Both the position numbers and the translations under genes were made by a program. From Roseibacillus sp. (lineage in GTDB: Bacteria; Verrucomicrobiota; Verrucomicrobiia; Verrucomicrobiales; Akkermansiaceae): a stretch of 64,000 nucleotides of DNA. A model generated the notes under the pieces. It was given only the letters and a program-made list of their open reading frames with translations, did no database searches and was not told where the DNA came from. Numbering within the stretch: position 1 is the first letter of the stretch; every line of letters starts with the position of its first letter. The DNA lies in NCBI GenBank assembly GCA_028821775.1, contig JAPKFB010000020.1, positions 1 through 64,000 on the forward strand, in the 5' to 3' direction. Below are positions 9,151-18,895 of the stretch, one piece after another.

Positions 9151-10383
9151 GTGATTCGCTTCTCCAGTGGGGATGGACTTCGCTACGAACCCATTTCTCC
9201 AAGACCCAGCCTCTTCTGGAACTGGGTGATGAAGGGGTATCGCAACAATTTCATTCGCAAGACCCACAATGTCAGTGGTTTTGTCTATGAAGAGATTGAT
9301 CGGCTCAAGGGGCTCGTCGGGAGTGATGCGCGGATCTTGATCGCGCCCAATCACTCCGATAACGCTGACGGACTGGTCCTCTATCGATTGGCGGAGGAGG
9401 TCGACAGCATGTTTTGCCAGATGGCGACCCGCGAGCTTTTCGAGGGGAATTTTGGGTTCCGCCACTTTATTTTTCCTCGCTGTGGAATCTTTCCCATTGA
9501 TCGCGAAGGCTCGGTGCTTGGGGCGCTCAAGTCTGCCAAGGATGTCCTGGTGCGGATCGCAAAGCCTCTCGTCGTCTATCCAGAAGGGGAAGTCTATCAT
9601 ACCAATGACCGACTGACACCCTTGCGCGAGGGCGCGGCCGCGATGGCCCTCACCTCGCAGAAGGCCCTGAAAGACGAGGCGCCGGTTTATATCGTGCCCG
9701 TCGCGCTGAAGTACCACTACCTCGACCCGGAAGCGGCGATGGTCGGGCTGGCCAAGCAGCTCACGGGATTGGAGTCGCGATTCAAGTGGGTTGCCAAGCC
9801 TGAGGAGTCCATCTCGCGGCGGATCTATCGCTTTGCGAGCGGGTTGCTCGCACTGAAGGAAGTCGAGTTCCTCGGATCGCCCGGATCCGGCACGGTGCCG
9901 GATCGAGTGGAGAATCTGCGCGATAAGTTATTGGAGCGGTTGGAAAACCGTCACCTGGGAAAATTGGGCAGCGGGGAGCTTCCTGATCGCATCAGCATGG
10001 TCCATCGTCGGATCGTGGAGCGAATCAAGGAGGAGGCGACCGATGAAACACGCAGGGCTTGCCGTCGGGACCTCGATCTTCTCTTCAGTGTGGTTCAGCT
10101 CTTCAGCTATCCCGGCGACTACATCCACGAGTATCCGACGGTGGAACGCATTGGGGAGACCCTCCTCAAATTTGAGCAGGATCTTGGTGACGGTGGCTAT
10201 GTGACACCTGTCAGCGCGCGCCGACTGACCTTTCGAATCGGGGAGGCCATTGATACGCGGGAGTATGTCAACCAGAAGTCGCGGGAGGCGGTGCGCGCGA
10301 TGACGGATGTGTTGTCTGAGCGCTTGCAGAAGGCTCTGGACGAGATCGGACCGGGAACTCACATCAAGGACCTCAAGGGTTGA
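9151..10383 (+). CDS. PlsC-like 1-acyl-glycerol-3-phosphate acyltransferase family protein
   Basis: 410 residues from a GTG start. The acyltransferase motifs are present: the H(X)4D box in NHSDNAD (His68, Asp73), a CGIFPIDREG block (about 111-120) and the PEG motif in VYPEGEVY (144-146). These position an acyl donor and a lysophospholipid-type acceptor. The catalytic module covers roughly residues 15-220. The remaining 190 residues are mostly helical and not recognised, longer than a minimal PlsC. No clear transmembrane helix is present, so the protein may associate peripherally with the membrane. The rhomboid gene starts 4 bp after its stop, so the two are almost certainly cotranscribed and translationally linked. 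Confidence 0.85.
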   Translation: MIRFSSGDGLRYEPISPRPSLFWNWVMKGYRNNFIRKTHNVSGFVYEEIDRLKGLVGSDARILIAPNHSDNADGLVLYRLAEEVDSMFCQMATRELFEGNFGFRHFIFPRCGIFPIDREGSVLGALKSAKDVLVRIAKPLVVYPEGEVYHTNDRLTPLREGAAAMALTSQKALKDEAPVYIVPVALKYHYLDPEAAMVGLAKQLTGLESRFKWVAKPEESISRRIYRFASGLLALKEVEFLGSPGSGTVPDRVENLRDKLLERLENRHLGKLGSGELPDRISMVHRRIVERIKEEATDETRRACRRDLDLLFSVVQLFSYPGDYIHEYPTVERIGETLLKFEQDLGDGGYVTPVSARRLTFRIGEAIDTREYVNQKSREAVRAMTDVLSERLQKALDEIGPGTHIKDLKG

Positions 10384-10387
10384 GCGG

Positions 10388-10987
10388 ATGAGTGGCGAGG
10401 GATTTCTTTCGGTCAAGACTCCGCAGCATCGGCGGGGAAATCGGTCCGAGTTTGGCCTGCTCCTCAGCATGGTGATGACGGCGTGGGCGATTGAGCTCAT
10501 TGACTTGGTCCTCCCCCTTGAGCTCGATCGCTTTGGGATCATTCCGCGCGAGCTGAGCGGGCTTCCCGGCATCCTCTTCTCGCCCTGGCTGCATGGTGAT
10601 TGGCAGCATCTCATCGCCAACACCCTGACCTTCTTCGGGCTCGGCATGATCGTGCTCATGGCGGAGGGAAAGCGATTTCTCTCCACCACCTTTGTGCTGG
10701 TGTTGATCAGCGGACTGGGAACATGGATCATTGGGCGTGAGAACTCCGTTCACATCGGCGCGAGCGGGCTCATTTATGGCTACTTTGGCTACATCCTTGG
10801 CCGTGCGATCTGGGAAGGGCGCCTCTCCTGGATTGTGATCGGGATTGTGGTAGCGACCATCTACGGAGGGATGATCTGGGGCATCCGCCCAACCACCTTT
10901 CCCATATCGTGGGAGGGGCACCTGACGGGATTGCTGGCCGGCGGGTGGCTCGGGAAGCAACACGCGGGAAGAAGAAAGCGCCGGTGA
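10388..10987 (+). CDS. Rhomboid family intramembrane serine protease
   Basis: 199 residues with six predicted hydrophobic segments. The catalytic Ser is Ser127 in IGASGLIYG and the catalytic His is His178 in WEGHLTG. The oxyanion-side HxxxN pattern is His74/Asn78 in WQHLIANTL. Rhomboids cleave transmembrane segments of other membrane proteins. The frame is open further upstream, but the ATG at 10388 is chosen because it lies 4 bp after the acyltransferase stop and avoids overlapping it. It is the first of two rhomboids in this window (the other is at 37003). Confidence 0.92.
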   Translation: MSGEGFLSVKTPQHRRGNRSEFGLLLSMVMTAWAIELIDLVLPLELDRFGIIPRELSGLPGILFSPWLHGDWQHLIANTLTFFGLGMIVLMAEGKRFLSTTFVLVLISGLGTWIIGRENSVHIGASGLIYGYFGYILGRAIWEGRLSWIVIGIVVATIYGGMIWGIRPTTFPISWEGHLTGLLAGGWLGKQHAGRRKRR

Positions 10988-11144
10988 GGGCTCAGGGATT
11001 GGGGTTCAGGGGAGGAGGTTGACTTGGGAGCGGGCCCTTGACGCATCGGGATTGCAGGGCGATGCTTGCAGCGGGCGTCTCATCGCTCTGGATAGAAGAT
11101 TGAGTCTTGCTCTAAGGCGCGGCTGTGGGGAGTAATGGCGCATC

Positions 11145-14100
11145 GTGAAACGCAACCTAGTTACTTTCGCAGCGGTGATTCTGGCTCCTCTGGGGGCCAT
11201 TGGGCAGAAGGAGCAAAAGCTCTTCAATGGGAAAGATCTTTCTGGCTGGGAGGGTGATCCGCGATTGTGGGCGGTGGTCGATGGCGTGTTGGTGGGGGAG
11301 ACCAACGGGAGCGACAAGAAAGTGAGTGCGAATACCTTTCTCATCTGGAAGGGCGGCGAGGTCGGAGACTTTGACTTCAAGATGACGGCGCGGGTGACAG
11401 GCGGGAATAACTCCGGGGTCCAGTATCGCTCCAAGGTGCTCGACAAGGCCAAGTCCTCGGTGGGCGGTTACCAGATGGACATGCACCCCAAGCAGGAGTA
11501 CCTCGGGATGCTCTTCGAGGAACGCGGTCGTGGCATTCAGTGTTTGCGGGGCGAGAAGGTGGTGTTGGAGAAGGGCGCGAAGAAGGCGAAGGTGACGGGA
11601 AAGCTTCCCGTGCCGGAAGTGGATCTTGCGAAATTCAACACCTACGCGATCTCGGCGCGGGGAAACAAGGTCATGCACTTCATCAATGGCCAGCAGGCCA
11701 CCGAGATTGTGGACAACGATCCGGAAAAGCGTTTGCTGAAAGGAGTCCTCGCGCTCCAACTGCACGCTGGCGCTCCCATGAAGTTGGAAGTGAAGGACAT
11801 CGTGCTGCGAACGATCGAAAGCAAGGCGGCAGCCCCTCGGAAGAAAGAGAAGAGGCAGCTCGCTTCCTGGATCTGGAGACCAGGGGCTCCCCCCACCACG
11901 GAAACAGTCTACTTGCGCAAGTCCTTCGAACTGGCGGAGAACGATCAGGCGGCCTCGCTGACCATGACCTGTGACAACGGCTACACCGTCTGGCTCAATG
12001 GCCAAAAGGTGGGTGAGGGCAAGGAATGGGCTCAACCGGGCACCTTCGAGGTGCGCCGGCAAATCAAGAAGGGCAAAAACGTCATCGCGGTTCGGGGGAC
12101 CAATGAAGGATCGATGGGTGGCCTCGCCGCTTCGCTTGCAATCAAGCTGCGTAGCGGCCCGAACGTCCAGATTGTGACCGACGGGTCCTGGGTAGGGACC
12201 GGACAGGAAACGGCTCGCTGGGAACAGAGTGACTTTGATGACTCTGCCTGGAAGCCGGTGGCGGTGCAGGGAAAGATGGGCATGAATCCGTGGGGCTTCC
12301 TCTTTGGGACGGGGCCCGGAGTACCAGGTGAGCCGCAGGAAGCACAGGATGCCACGGACCAGTTCAAGGTCGCGAAGGATTTCAAACTCGAGAAGCTCTA
12401 TACCGTGCCCAAGGCGCAGGGATCGTGGGTGTCGATGGCGGTTCTTCCCGATGGGCGCCTCATCGTTTGCGACCAGTATGGGGGACTGTATGAAATTGCA
12501 CCGCCTGCCTTGAGTGACGTAGAGGCGACCACGGCCGCCAAGCCGCTCGCTCTGGAGATTGGCGGGGCTCACGGATTGCTGTGGCATCGTGGAGCGCTCT
12601 ATGTCGCGGTGAATGAACGGGGGAAGGGCGCCAAGAAAAACGGTATTTACCGCGTGACGGACTCCACCGGGGATGGCGATCTCGACAAGATCGAACTCTT
12701 CAAGCAGTTCGGAGGCGGCGGCGAGCACGGCTTGCACTCGATGGTTCCCTCTCCGGATGGGGAATGGATCTACTTCATTCACGGGAATCACGCCAATCCA
12801 CCCGAGATGGATCACAATTGGATGTCCCGGAACTGGGCGGAGGATCACCTTCTGCCGCGCAATCCCGATGGGAACGGCCACGCCGCAGGAACGATGGCGC
12901 CGGGGGGCGGGATTTTGCGATTCAGACCCGACGGATCGCGATGGGAACGGGTGAGCAGCGGCTTCCGCAATCCCTTTGACCTCGCCTTCAACGAACACGG
13001 CGATCTCTTTGCCTACGATGCCGATATGGAGTGGGATCTCGGAATGCCCTGGTATCGTCCCACCCGGATGTGCCACGTCGTTCCTGGAGCGGAGTGGGGC
13101 TGGCGCAACGGGACTGGCAAATGGCCGGTCTATTATGAAGACAGTTTGCCGCCGGTGGTAAACATCGGTCCGGGATCACCGACCGGTGCGCTCTCCGGGC
13201 TCGGAGGTAAGTTCCCGGCGAAGTATCAAAAGGCGATATTCCTTTTTGATTGGACCTTCGCAACCATTCAAGCAATCCATCTTGAGGATGACGGATCGAC
13301 CTACAAAGGAAGGAAGGAAGAATTCGTCGCTGGTCCAGGTCTTCCGTTGACCGATGCGGAGTTTGGAAAGGACGGAGCGATGTACTTCATGACCGGTGGG
13401 CGCCGCACGGCCTCCGCCCTCTGGCGAGTCACCTACATAGGCAGTGAAAGCATTGCTCCGATCAAACGTGACTCGGCAGGCTCACCATTACCGGAGTTGT
13501 CCGCCGAACTTCTCAAGGCGCCCTACGAGAAAGTGATCGAGCACCTTGGCTCGAGTGATCGGTTTACACGGTTCCTGGCACGGGTCGAGGTTGAGCGCCG
13601 GTCCATGGATGAATTGAAGAAGGCGCTCAAGGACAGCAACGACCCCTGGCAGATCATTGACGGAGTTATCGCGCTCGCGAGGCAGGGCGCAAAGAGCGAT
13701 CGCGGCATCGCGCTGGATTGGCTTTTCAGGTTGAAGTGGGACGCGCTCGACAAGCCGAAGAAGCTCGCCTTACTTCGAGCCTATGCCTTGACCTTCTCAC
13801 GTCTGGGCGCGCCCGGGGAGACGGAATGGAAGGACACAATCGCGGCGCTCGACGCAGGATTTCCAGCGGGGGACGACGAACTCGATGCGGAGCTTTGCCG
13901 CGTGCTGTGTTTTCTCCAGGCTCCGCAGGTGGTTGACCGCACCCTGGTCCTGATGGCCGCGCGCAAGGACACGAAGTGGCCCGACTGGGCGGAGTTGGCG
14001 ACTCGCAATTCAGGCTACGGCGGTGCGGTGCTCAGCATGCTGCGCAATTCTCCTCCTGCTCTCGATATTCACTACGCATTTTGCGTGCGCAACGTGAAGG

Positions 14101-14783
14101 GGCCGTGGACGGAAGGGCAGCGTCGACAGATCATGGAATGGTACGCCAGCGTGCAGTCCAAAAGTGGCGGCAACAGTTACAAGAAATTCCTCGCCCGCAT
14201 GCAGGGCGACATGCTCAAGAATGCAACCGAAGGGGAGCGCAAGATGGTGGCGGGATGGAAGCTGCCGCAGCCCAAGAGTCTCTTTGACGGGATTCCCTCT
14301 CCGAAGGGCCCCGGAAAAACCTACACCGTGGCCGAGGTGGCGAAGATCGGGAGTGATCTCTCCCAGGCCAATCTCGAGAATGGCAAGAAAATGTTCAAGG
14401 CGACCCTCTGCTACGCCTGTCATCGGGTGGGTGGCGATGGGGGCTCCGCAGGGCCGGATCTTTCCGCGGTGGGCGGGCGGTTCACGGTGGCTGACATTGC
14501 CGATTCGCTGCTCGATCCCAACAAGGTGGTTTCGGACCAGTATCAGTTCAGTATTCTGACCAAGAAGGACGGATCGTCGGTTTGGGGGCGCGTAGTGCAG
14601 GAAAAAGACGGTGAGCTGACCGTCGCCAGCAATGCCTATGACTTCACCCAAACGCACGACCTTCCGCGTTCAGAGGTAAAGAGTATCAAACCATCTCCGG
14701 TTTCTCCCATGCCGGCGGGGCTGATTAATACTCTCAACGAAGAGGAATTGCGGGACCTCTTGGGATACCTGTTGAAGAAGTAG
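11145..14783 (+). CDS. Secreted DUF1080 / PVC-type propeller / cytochrome c multidomain protein
   Basis: 1212 residues from a GTG start with a clear Sec signal (about 1-20). The order of domains is: a DUF1080 (3-keto-disaccharide hydrolase-like, concanavalin-type) domain at about 22-228 with the FNGKDLSGW entry motif; a galactose-binding-like beta-sandwich (about 240-355, with TVWLNGQKVGEG); a PVC-type membrane-bound propeller (about 390-790); a helical HEAT-like stretch (about 800-1070); and a C-terminal monohaem cytochrome c with CYACH (Cys1089 to His1093) and PxxxVVSDQY. It is probably a periplasmic enzyme acting on glycans and passing electrons to the haem domain (inference from the family). 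It stands alone and converges on the sugar transporter genes. Confidence 0.9.
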   Translation: MKRNLVTFAAVILAPLGAIGQKEQKLFNGKDLSGWEGDPRLWAVVDGVLVGETNGSDKKVSANTFLIWKGGEVGDFDFKMTARVTGGNNSGVQYRSKVLDKAKSSVGGYQMDMHPKQEYLGMLFEERGRGIQCLRGEKVVLEKGAKKAKVTGKLPVPEVDLAKFNTYAISARGNKVMHFINGQQATEIVDNDPEKRLLKGVLALQLHAGAPMKLEVKDIVLRTIESKAAAPRKKEKRQLASWIWRPGAPPTTETVYLRKSFELAENDQAASLTMTCDNGYTVWLNGQKVGEGKEWAQPGTFEVRRQIKKGKNVIAVRGTNEGSMGGLAASLAIKLRSGPNVQIVTDGSWVGTGQETARWEQSDFDDSAWKPVAVQGKMGMNPWGFLFGTGPGVPGEPQEAQDATDQFKVAKDFKLEKLYTVPKAQGSWVSMAVLPDGRLIVCDQYGGLYEIAPPALSDVEATTAAKPLALEIGGAHGLLWHRGALYVAVNERGKGAKKNGIYRVTDSTGDGDLDKIELFKQFGGGGEHGLHSMVPSPDGEWIYFIHGNHANPPEMDHNWMSRNWAEDHLLPRNPDGNGHAAGTMAPGGGILRFRPDGSRWERVSSGFRNPFDLAFNEHGDLFAYDADMEWDLGMPWYRPTRMCHVVPGAEWGWRNGTGKWPVYYEDSLPPVVNIGPGSPTGALSGLGGKFPAKYQKAIFLFDWTFATIQAIHLEDDGSTYKGRKEEFVAGPGLPLTDAEFGKDGAMYFMTGGRRTASALWRVTYIGSESIAPIKRDSAGSPLPELSAELLKAPYEKVIEHLGSSDRFTRFLARVEVERRSMDELKKALKDSNDPWQIIDGVIALARQGAKSDRGIALDWLFRLKWDALDKPKKLALLRAYALTFSRLGAPGETEWKDTIAALDAGFPAGDDELDAELCRVLCFLQAPQVVDRTLVLMAARKDTKWPDWAELATRNSGYGGAVLSMLRNSPPALDIHYAFCVRNVKGPWTEGQRRQIMEWYASVQSKSGGNSYKKFLARMQGDMLKNATEGERKMVAGWKLPQPKSLFDGIPSPKGPGKTYTVAEVAKIGSDLSQANLENGKKMFKATLCYACHRVGGDGGSAGPDLSAVGGRFTVADIADSLLDPNKVVSDQYQFSILTKKDGSSVWGRVVQEKDGELTVASNAYDFTQTHDLPRSEVKSIKPSPVSPMPAGLINTLNEEELRDLLGYLLKK

Positions 14784-14841
14784 GAAGAATCAGAAGTCCC
14801 GGACCTCGAGCGGCACCAAAGTTCGTCGCTCGGGGGCGGGA

Positions 14842-15954
14842 TTACGCGGCTTTGGGTTTGCGCTTGAATAGGCGCTTGAACCCCGTCGCACCGTGTTGGT
14901 CGACGAGGACACCAATGAAAATCACTCCGCCCGTGATGGCGTCGCTCAGCGGTGTGGGATAGCCCATCAGGTTCACCATATTGCGCAACACGATGAGGAT
15001 GGTGGTTCCGATCAGAATTCCGGGAATCGATCCTTCGCCTCCGCGCAAGCTGCACCCACCCAAGACCGCTGCCGCGATGGCATAAAGTTCGAAGAAGGCC
15101 CCGTGGGTGGCGGGCTGGACAGAACCAGTGTAGATGCAAAACGGGATCGCTGCAAATGCAGTGCAAAAACCAGCAATGAGGTAGGCAATCGCGATGACCA
15201 TGCCGGTATTGACTCCGGAGTATTTGGTGGCCAATTCGTTGCGACCGGTAGCAAAGATATAACGCCCCAATACCGAGCGATGCAGGACGATGGTCGCGAC
15301 GACTGCAAAAACGATCAGGTAGATGAAGGTCATCGGCACGTTGTGCAACATCCCCTTTTCGGCGTTGCCGTAGAGGACATCCCCAAGACTGCCATCTCCC
15401 AGTTTGCGAGCCATGGACAGGTCTTGTGAGGCGTCGCCAACGTTTACGGTGGTGTCGTTGGCATAAAACCGCGCCAACCCCCGATAGGAAAGGAGACCGC
15501 AGAGGGTCACCACGAATGCCTGTAGCTTGAGTTTTCCCACCAGGAGGCCATGCAGGAAGCCCACCAAGGTCCCAATCACCAGGATCCAAAAGACAGCCAC
15601 AGGCCAGCTCACTTCAGGAATCCCACGGGCGAGGGCGGAGTCCGGGCGCGTCCCCGGCGGAGTGACGAAATAGAGGAAGATCACTCCTAACAGGGCCATG
15701 AGCGATCCCACCGATAGATCGATTCCCGCTGTGATGATGACGATGCCAACTCCGATGCTGAAGATGCCGTAGATTCCGATTGTTCGGGCCAGGTTCTTCA
15801 GGTTGTCCGGAGTGAGGAACATGCTGTTAAAGAGTCCTTCAATTCCTTCCTCAATGGTGCCGATTGTCGTGATGGAGACCAGAATGAAGAGGAGCCCCAG
15901 CATCCCGGTTTCGCGACGGTGCTGGTTTGCAAAGTTGACGATTGAGTTTGTCAT
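14842..15954 (-). CDS. Sugar ABC transporter permease (CUT2/RbsC-like)
   Basis: 370 residues with about nine or ten hydrophobic segments and the CUT2 permease signatures: GIDLSVGSLMAL (about 85-96), GLLVGKL.LQAFVVTLCGL, GRN..A..YSGVN and a long Gly-rich LGGCSLRGGEGS segment before the last membrane helices. It forms the transmembrane pore for a monosaccharide-type substrate. It is the last gene of the order binding protein, ATPase, permease on the minus strand, 39 bp after the ATPase. Compared with E. coli RbsC it has an extra loop (about 165-205) between hydrophobic segments. Confidence 0.92.
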   Translation of the reverse strand: MTNSIVNFANQHRRETGMLGLLFILVSITTIGTIEEGIEGLFNSMFLTPDNLKNLARTIGIYGIFSIGVGIVIITAGIDLSVGSLMALLGVIFLYFVTPPGTRPDSALARGIPEVSWPVAVFWILVIGTLVGFLHGLLVGKLKLQAFVVTLCGLLSYRGLARFYANDTTVNVGDASQDLSMARKLGDGSLGDVLYGNAEKGMLHNVPMTFIYLIVFAVVATIVLHRSVLGRYIFATGRNELATKYSGVNTGMVIAIAYLIAGFCTAFAAIPFCIYTGSVQPATHGAFFELYAIAAAVLGGCSLRGGEGSIPGILIGTTILIVLRNMVNLMGYPTPLSDAITGGVIFIGVLVDQHGATGFKRLFKRKPKAA

Positions 15955-15993
15955 GAAATGTTTGCCTTAAGGGTTGCCTCGCGGATGAGCAGC

Positions 15994-17520
15994 TTAGGTC
16001 TTCGGTCCCCCGACGGCGAGATGCATGATGGCCTCTTCTCCAAAGGCGTCGCGCTGGAGCTCCCCGGAAATGCGTCCTTCGTGCATGACGACGATGCGAT
16101 CACTCACCCCCAGCACTTCCTCCATATCGCTGGAAATCATCCAGATGGCGACTCCGCGCTCAGCCAATTTGCGGATGAGTTTGTAAATCTCATTCTTGGC
16201 CCCGACATCAATACCCCGGGTCGGTTCGTCGAAAATGATTACTTTGGGGTTCATCGAAAGCCATTTCCCCAAGACGACCTTTTGTTGGTTTCCCCCGCTG
16301 AGATTGATGGCGGCAGTGCACGCAGAGGGAGTCTTGATGCGCAGAGATTCGACTTGTCGCTCGGCTTCGGCTCGTTCGGCGTCTCGATCGATCAAGCCGA
16401 ACCTGGAAGCGTAGCTACCCAGCGATGCAAGGGTAATGTTCTGGATGATCTCAAATTCGAGCACGAGACCAGTCTGCTTCCGGTCCTCTGGTGCCAGATA
16501 GAGGCCGGCTCGAATCGACTCCTTCACGGAGCCTCGCTTCAGGGAGGCCCCATCGATGTTCACGCATCCTTCCAGCGGCGGGTCGACGCCAAAGGCAGCC
16601 TGTGCCAACTCGGAACGACCGGCCCCAACGAGCCCGGCCATCCCGAGAATCTCGCCGCCGGCAACTTCGAAGCTGACTTTGCGGTTGGGGTAGAGCGAGC
16701 TGCGTAAATTTGAGACGGTGAATCGCTTGGAATCGAGTGCTCGGGTCGAAACATGGGAGGGAGTGCGCTCCAGATCTCGGCCGACCATGAGCCGGACCAT
16801 GGCATCGTGATTGATCTCTTCGCGCCTCAACTCACCAGCATTGCATCCGTCTCGCAGGGCGACCACTCGATCCGCGCATTGGTTGACTTCACCGAGACGA
16901 TGGGAAATATAAATTACCGCGATGCCATTTTTGCCAAGATCGTGGATTACTTCGAGCAATCGCTCGGTTTCCGACAGGGTCAGGCTGGAGGTCGGCTCAT
17001 CCATGATGATGATCTTTGCATCCTTCGAGAGCGCCTTGGCGATTTCCACCATCTGCTGTTGGCCAATCGAGAGGGCTGCCAAGGGGGTCTCAGGATCAAC
17101 ATCGAGTCCCAGGACTTCGAGATAAGGGCGGGTGTCTGCCGCAATCTTCCTGCGATTGATCAGACCCAGCCGGCGGGGCTCTCGACCTAGATAGACGTTG
17201 GCTCCGACGTCCAGATTATCCAATATATTCAGCTCTTGGTGGACGAAGCCGACTCCCAGTGCGTTCGCGTCCGACACCGAACGGATTTTCGCGGCCTGCC
17301 CTGCAACTTCGATCTCTCCCTCGTCGGGCTGATGGACACCGCCCAAAATGTTCATGAGAGTCGATTTTCCGGCGCCATTTTCTCCGATCAGGGCGACAAT
17401 TTCACCTTCGCAAATCTCGAAGCGGACCTGCTCCAGAGCCACAACCCCTGGAAAGCGCTTCGTAATATTCTCCATGCGGAGAGCCGTCGCACGGGACTCG
17501 CCAGTTGTCGGCATTCGCAA
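15994..17520 (-). CDS. Sugar ABC transporter ATP-binding protein (CUT2/RbsA-like, two domains)
   Basis: 508 residues with two fused ABC domains. Domain 1 has Walker A GENGAGKST, signature LSIGQQQM and Walker B IIMDEPTSSL. Domain 2 has the degenerate P-loop GLVGAGRSEL normal for this family, signature LSGGNQQK and IIFDEPTRGID. It energises import by the neighbouring permease. The ATG at 17520 gives a 15-residue leader before MENITKRFPG; the second ATG (17475) is an equally good start. It lies between the binding-protein gene (31 bp upstream) and the permease gene (39 bp downstream). Confidence 0.94.
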   Translation of the reverse strand: MRMPTTGESRATALRMENITKRFPGVVALEQVRFEICEGEIVALIGENGAGKSTLMNILGGVHQPDEGEIEVAGQAAKIRSVSDANALGVGFVHQELNILDNLDVGANVYLGREPRRLGLINRRKIAADTRPYLEVLGLDVDPETPLAALSIGQQQMVEIAKALSKDAKIIIMDEPTSSLTLSETERLLEVIHDLGKNGIAVIYISHRLGEVNQCADRVVALRDGCNAGELRREEINHDAMVRLMVGRDLERTPSHVSTRALDSKRFTVSNLRSSLYPNRKVSFEVAGGEILGMAGLVGAGRSELAQAAFGVDPPLEGCVNIDGASLKRGSVKESIRAGLYLAPEDRKQTGLVLEFEIIQNITLASLGSYASRFGLIDRDAERAEAERQVESLRIKTPSACTAAINLSGGNQQKVVLGKWLSMNPKVIIFDEPTRGIDVGAKNEIYKLIRKLAERGVAIWMISSDMEEVLGVSDRIVVMHEGRISGELQRDAFGEEAIMHLAVGGPKT

Positions 17521-17551
17521 GGTCGGGTTGTGGCGGAGGGTTCCCCCAATC

Positions 17552-18556
17552 CTACTTGATGGAAGCCTTCCAAGCTTCGCATTTTTTCAGATAGTTCAAG
17601 CCCTCTCCCTTGCGGATGACGAGAGTCTCGATGAACTTCTGATTGGTGGCGGGGATCTCGAGATCCTTGGGAGTCTTCCCCTCAATGACCATCGCCCGGA
17701 GTGCCACGATCGCCTGGTAACCGAACTCGTAAGGCTTTTGCACGACCGTCCCGTGAATCTCACCCTTATCGATGGCTTTGAGCGTTCTGGGATCTTCGTC
17801 GAAGCCGATAATCTTCACCTGATCGAGGACCCCTTTGTCTCTCACGGCTTCAAGAATGAGTGGTGCGTTGTATGACCACAGGCCAACCATCCCCGCGATG
17901 TCGGGATAATTCGTCAGGGTATCTTCAGCGTTGCGCCGGGCCTTGCCGAAGTCGACCTCATCGGTGCGGAGATCGATGATCTCGATCTTGGTGCCTTCGA
18001 CGGCTTCCTTGAGGCCCCGGTAGCGCTCGACGGCATTTGCTTGATCGCCAAGACCAACAAAGGCCATGACCTTTCCACCGTTGGGAAGAGCCTCTTTCAG
18101 GAGTTCGCCGGCCTGGCGTCCGGCGGCGACGTTATCAGTGCCGAGGTAGAACTTCCGATTGGAGTCAACGGCATCACTATCCACCGTGATCAGAGCCGCC
18201 TTCTCTGCCCATTCATTGAGCATTTCTTTCTGGCCACTCGGGTTGGTCGGGCTGATCGCAATTCCCTTCACGCCGCGGACCAGGAGCGCCTCGCAGAGTT
18301 CGCGCTGCTTGGCCGCTGAGCCGTCCCCCACTTTGAATTCGACTTCAATGTCGTCGAACTCGGCCTCCGCCTGTCGGATTCCTGCTTGGGCATAGGCCCA
18401 AAAATCGGCTGAAGCATTGGTGACAAAAGCGAGGCGGACCTTCTTCTTGCCGCCGGATTTTTTACTGCCTCCGCAAGAGGTCAGGATCGAGGTAACACAT
18501 GTCAATGCGAGGAAGCAGAAAGCGCTTCTGGAAATAAGTGAGGTCATGAGTGTCAT
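17552..18556 (-). CDS. Sugar ABC transporter substrate-binding lipoprotein (RbsB-like)
   Basis: 334 residues from the ATG at 18556. The frame stays open to 18631, but starting at 18556 (or 18547) gives a typical lipoprotein signal with lipobox LTSC and acylated Cys28 followed by GGSKKSGGKKK. The body is a type I periplasmic binding fold: VRLAFVTNASADFW, GVKGIAISPTNP, ITVDSDAVDSNRKFYLGTDN, VKIIGFDEDPRTLKAI and GTVVQKPYEFGYQA are family landmarks. It captures a monosaccharide or related polyol outside the membrane and delivers it to the permease/ATPase encoded just downstream. The actual ligand cannot be read from sequence, but neighbouring dehydrogenase and altronate-dehydratase-type genes suggest a sugar leading to a sugar acid. 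Confidence 0.92.
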   Translation of the reverse strand: MTLMTSLISRSAFCFLALTCVTSILTSCGGSKKSGGKKKVRLAFVTNASADFWAYAQAGIRQAEAEFDDIEVEFKVGDGSAAKQRELCEALLVRGVKGIAISPTNPSGQKEMLNEWAEKAALITVDSDAVDSNRKFYLGTDNVAAGRQAGELLKEALPNGGKVMAFVGLGDQANAVERYRGLKEAVEGTKIEIIDLRTDEVDFGKARRNAEDTLTNYPDIAGMVGLWSYNAPLILEAVRDKGVLDQVKIIGFDEDPRTLKAIDKGEIHGTVVQKPYEFGYQAIVALRAMVIEGKTPKDLEIPATNQKFIETLVIRKGEGLNYLKKCEAWKASIK

Positions 18557-18895
18557 TGTGAGGCTGAGGGATATTCGAGAAGCCACGGCATGTTGGCCAG
18601 CAAAAACACTGGGTGGAGAGGAGCCCGCCATACTCGTCGAACGATGGACAAGGATGCGAAGAATGTCCGGAAAGTTTGAGATCGGACCAGAGGGGCAGGC
18701 TGGGATCGATTCCCGACCGTCGGAGGTGGGAATTGAGGATTTGAGCGCACTTCGGAGCCACAGGAGTGAAGCGTGGCACGAAGAAGGGATGGGGCCCTCT
18801 CTCAGCGTGTGCTGCCAAAGAAATTCAAAGACGGCAAGATGTTCGTATGATTTGTAAACTTTCGTTGAGTGCCAGGTGGGCCTGCTCGAGAAAGC
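18557..18895. other. Intergenic, no gene seen
   Basis: 339 bp between the SDR gene and the binding-protein gene, both on the minus strand. The open frames here lack protein-like composition. A promoter for the transporter genes may lie here, but I see no convincing -35/-10 pair. Confidence 0.5.

Noticed and set aside
11157-13076. 639-codon minus-strand ORF opposite the DUF1080/cytochrome gene
   Set aside because: Antisense shadow; the plus-strand gene is unambiguous.
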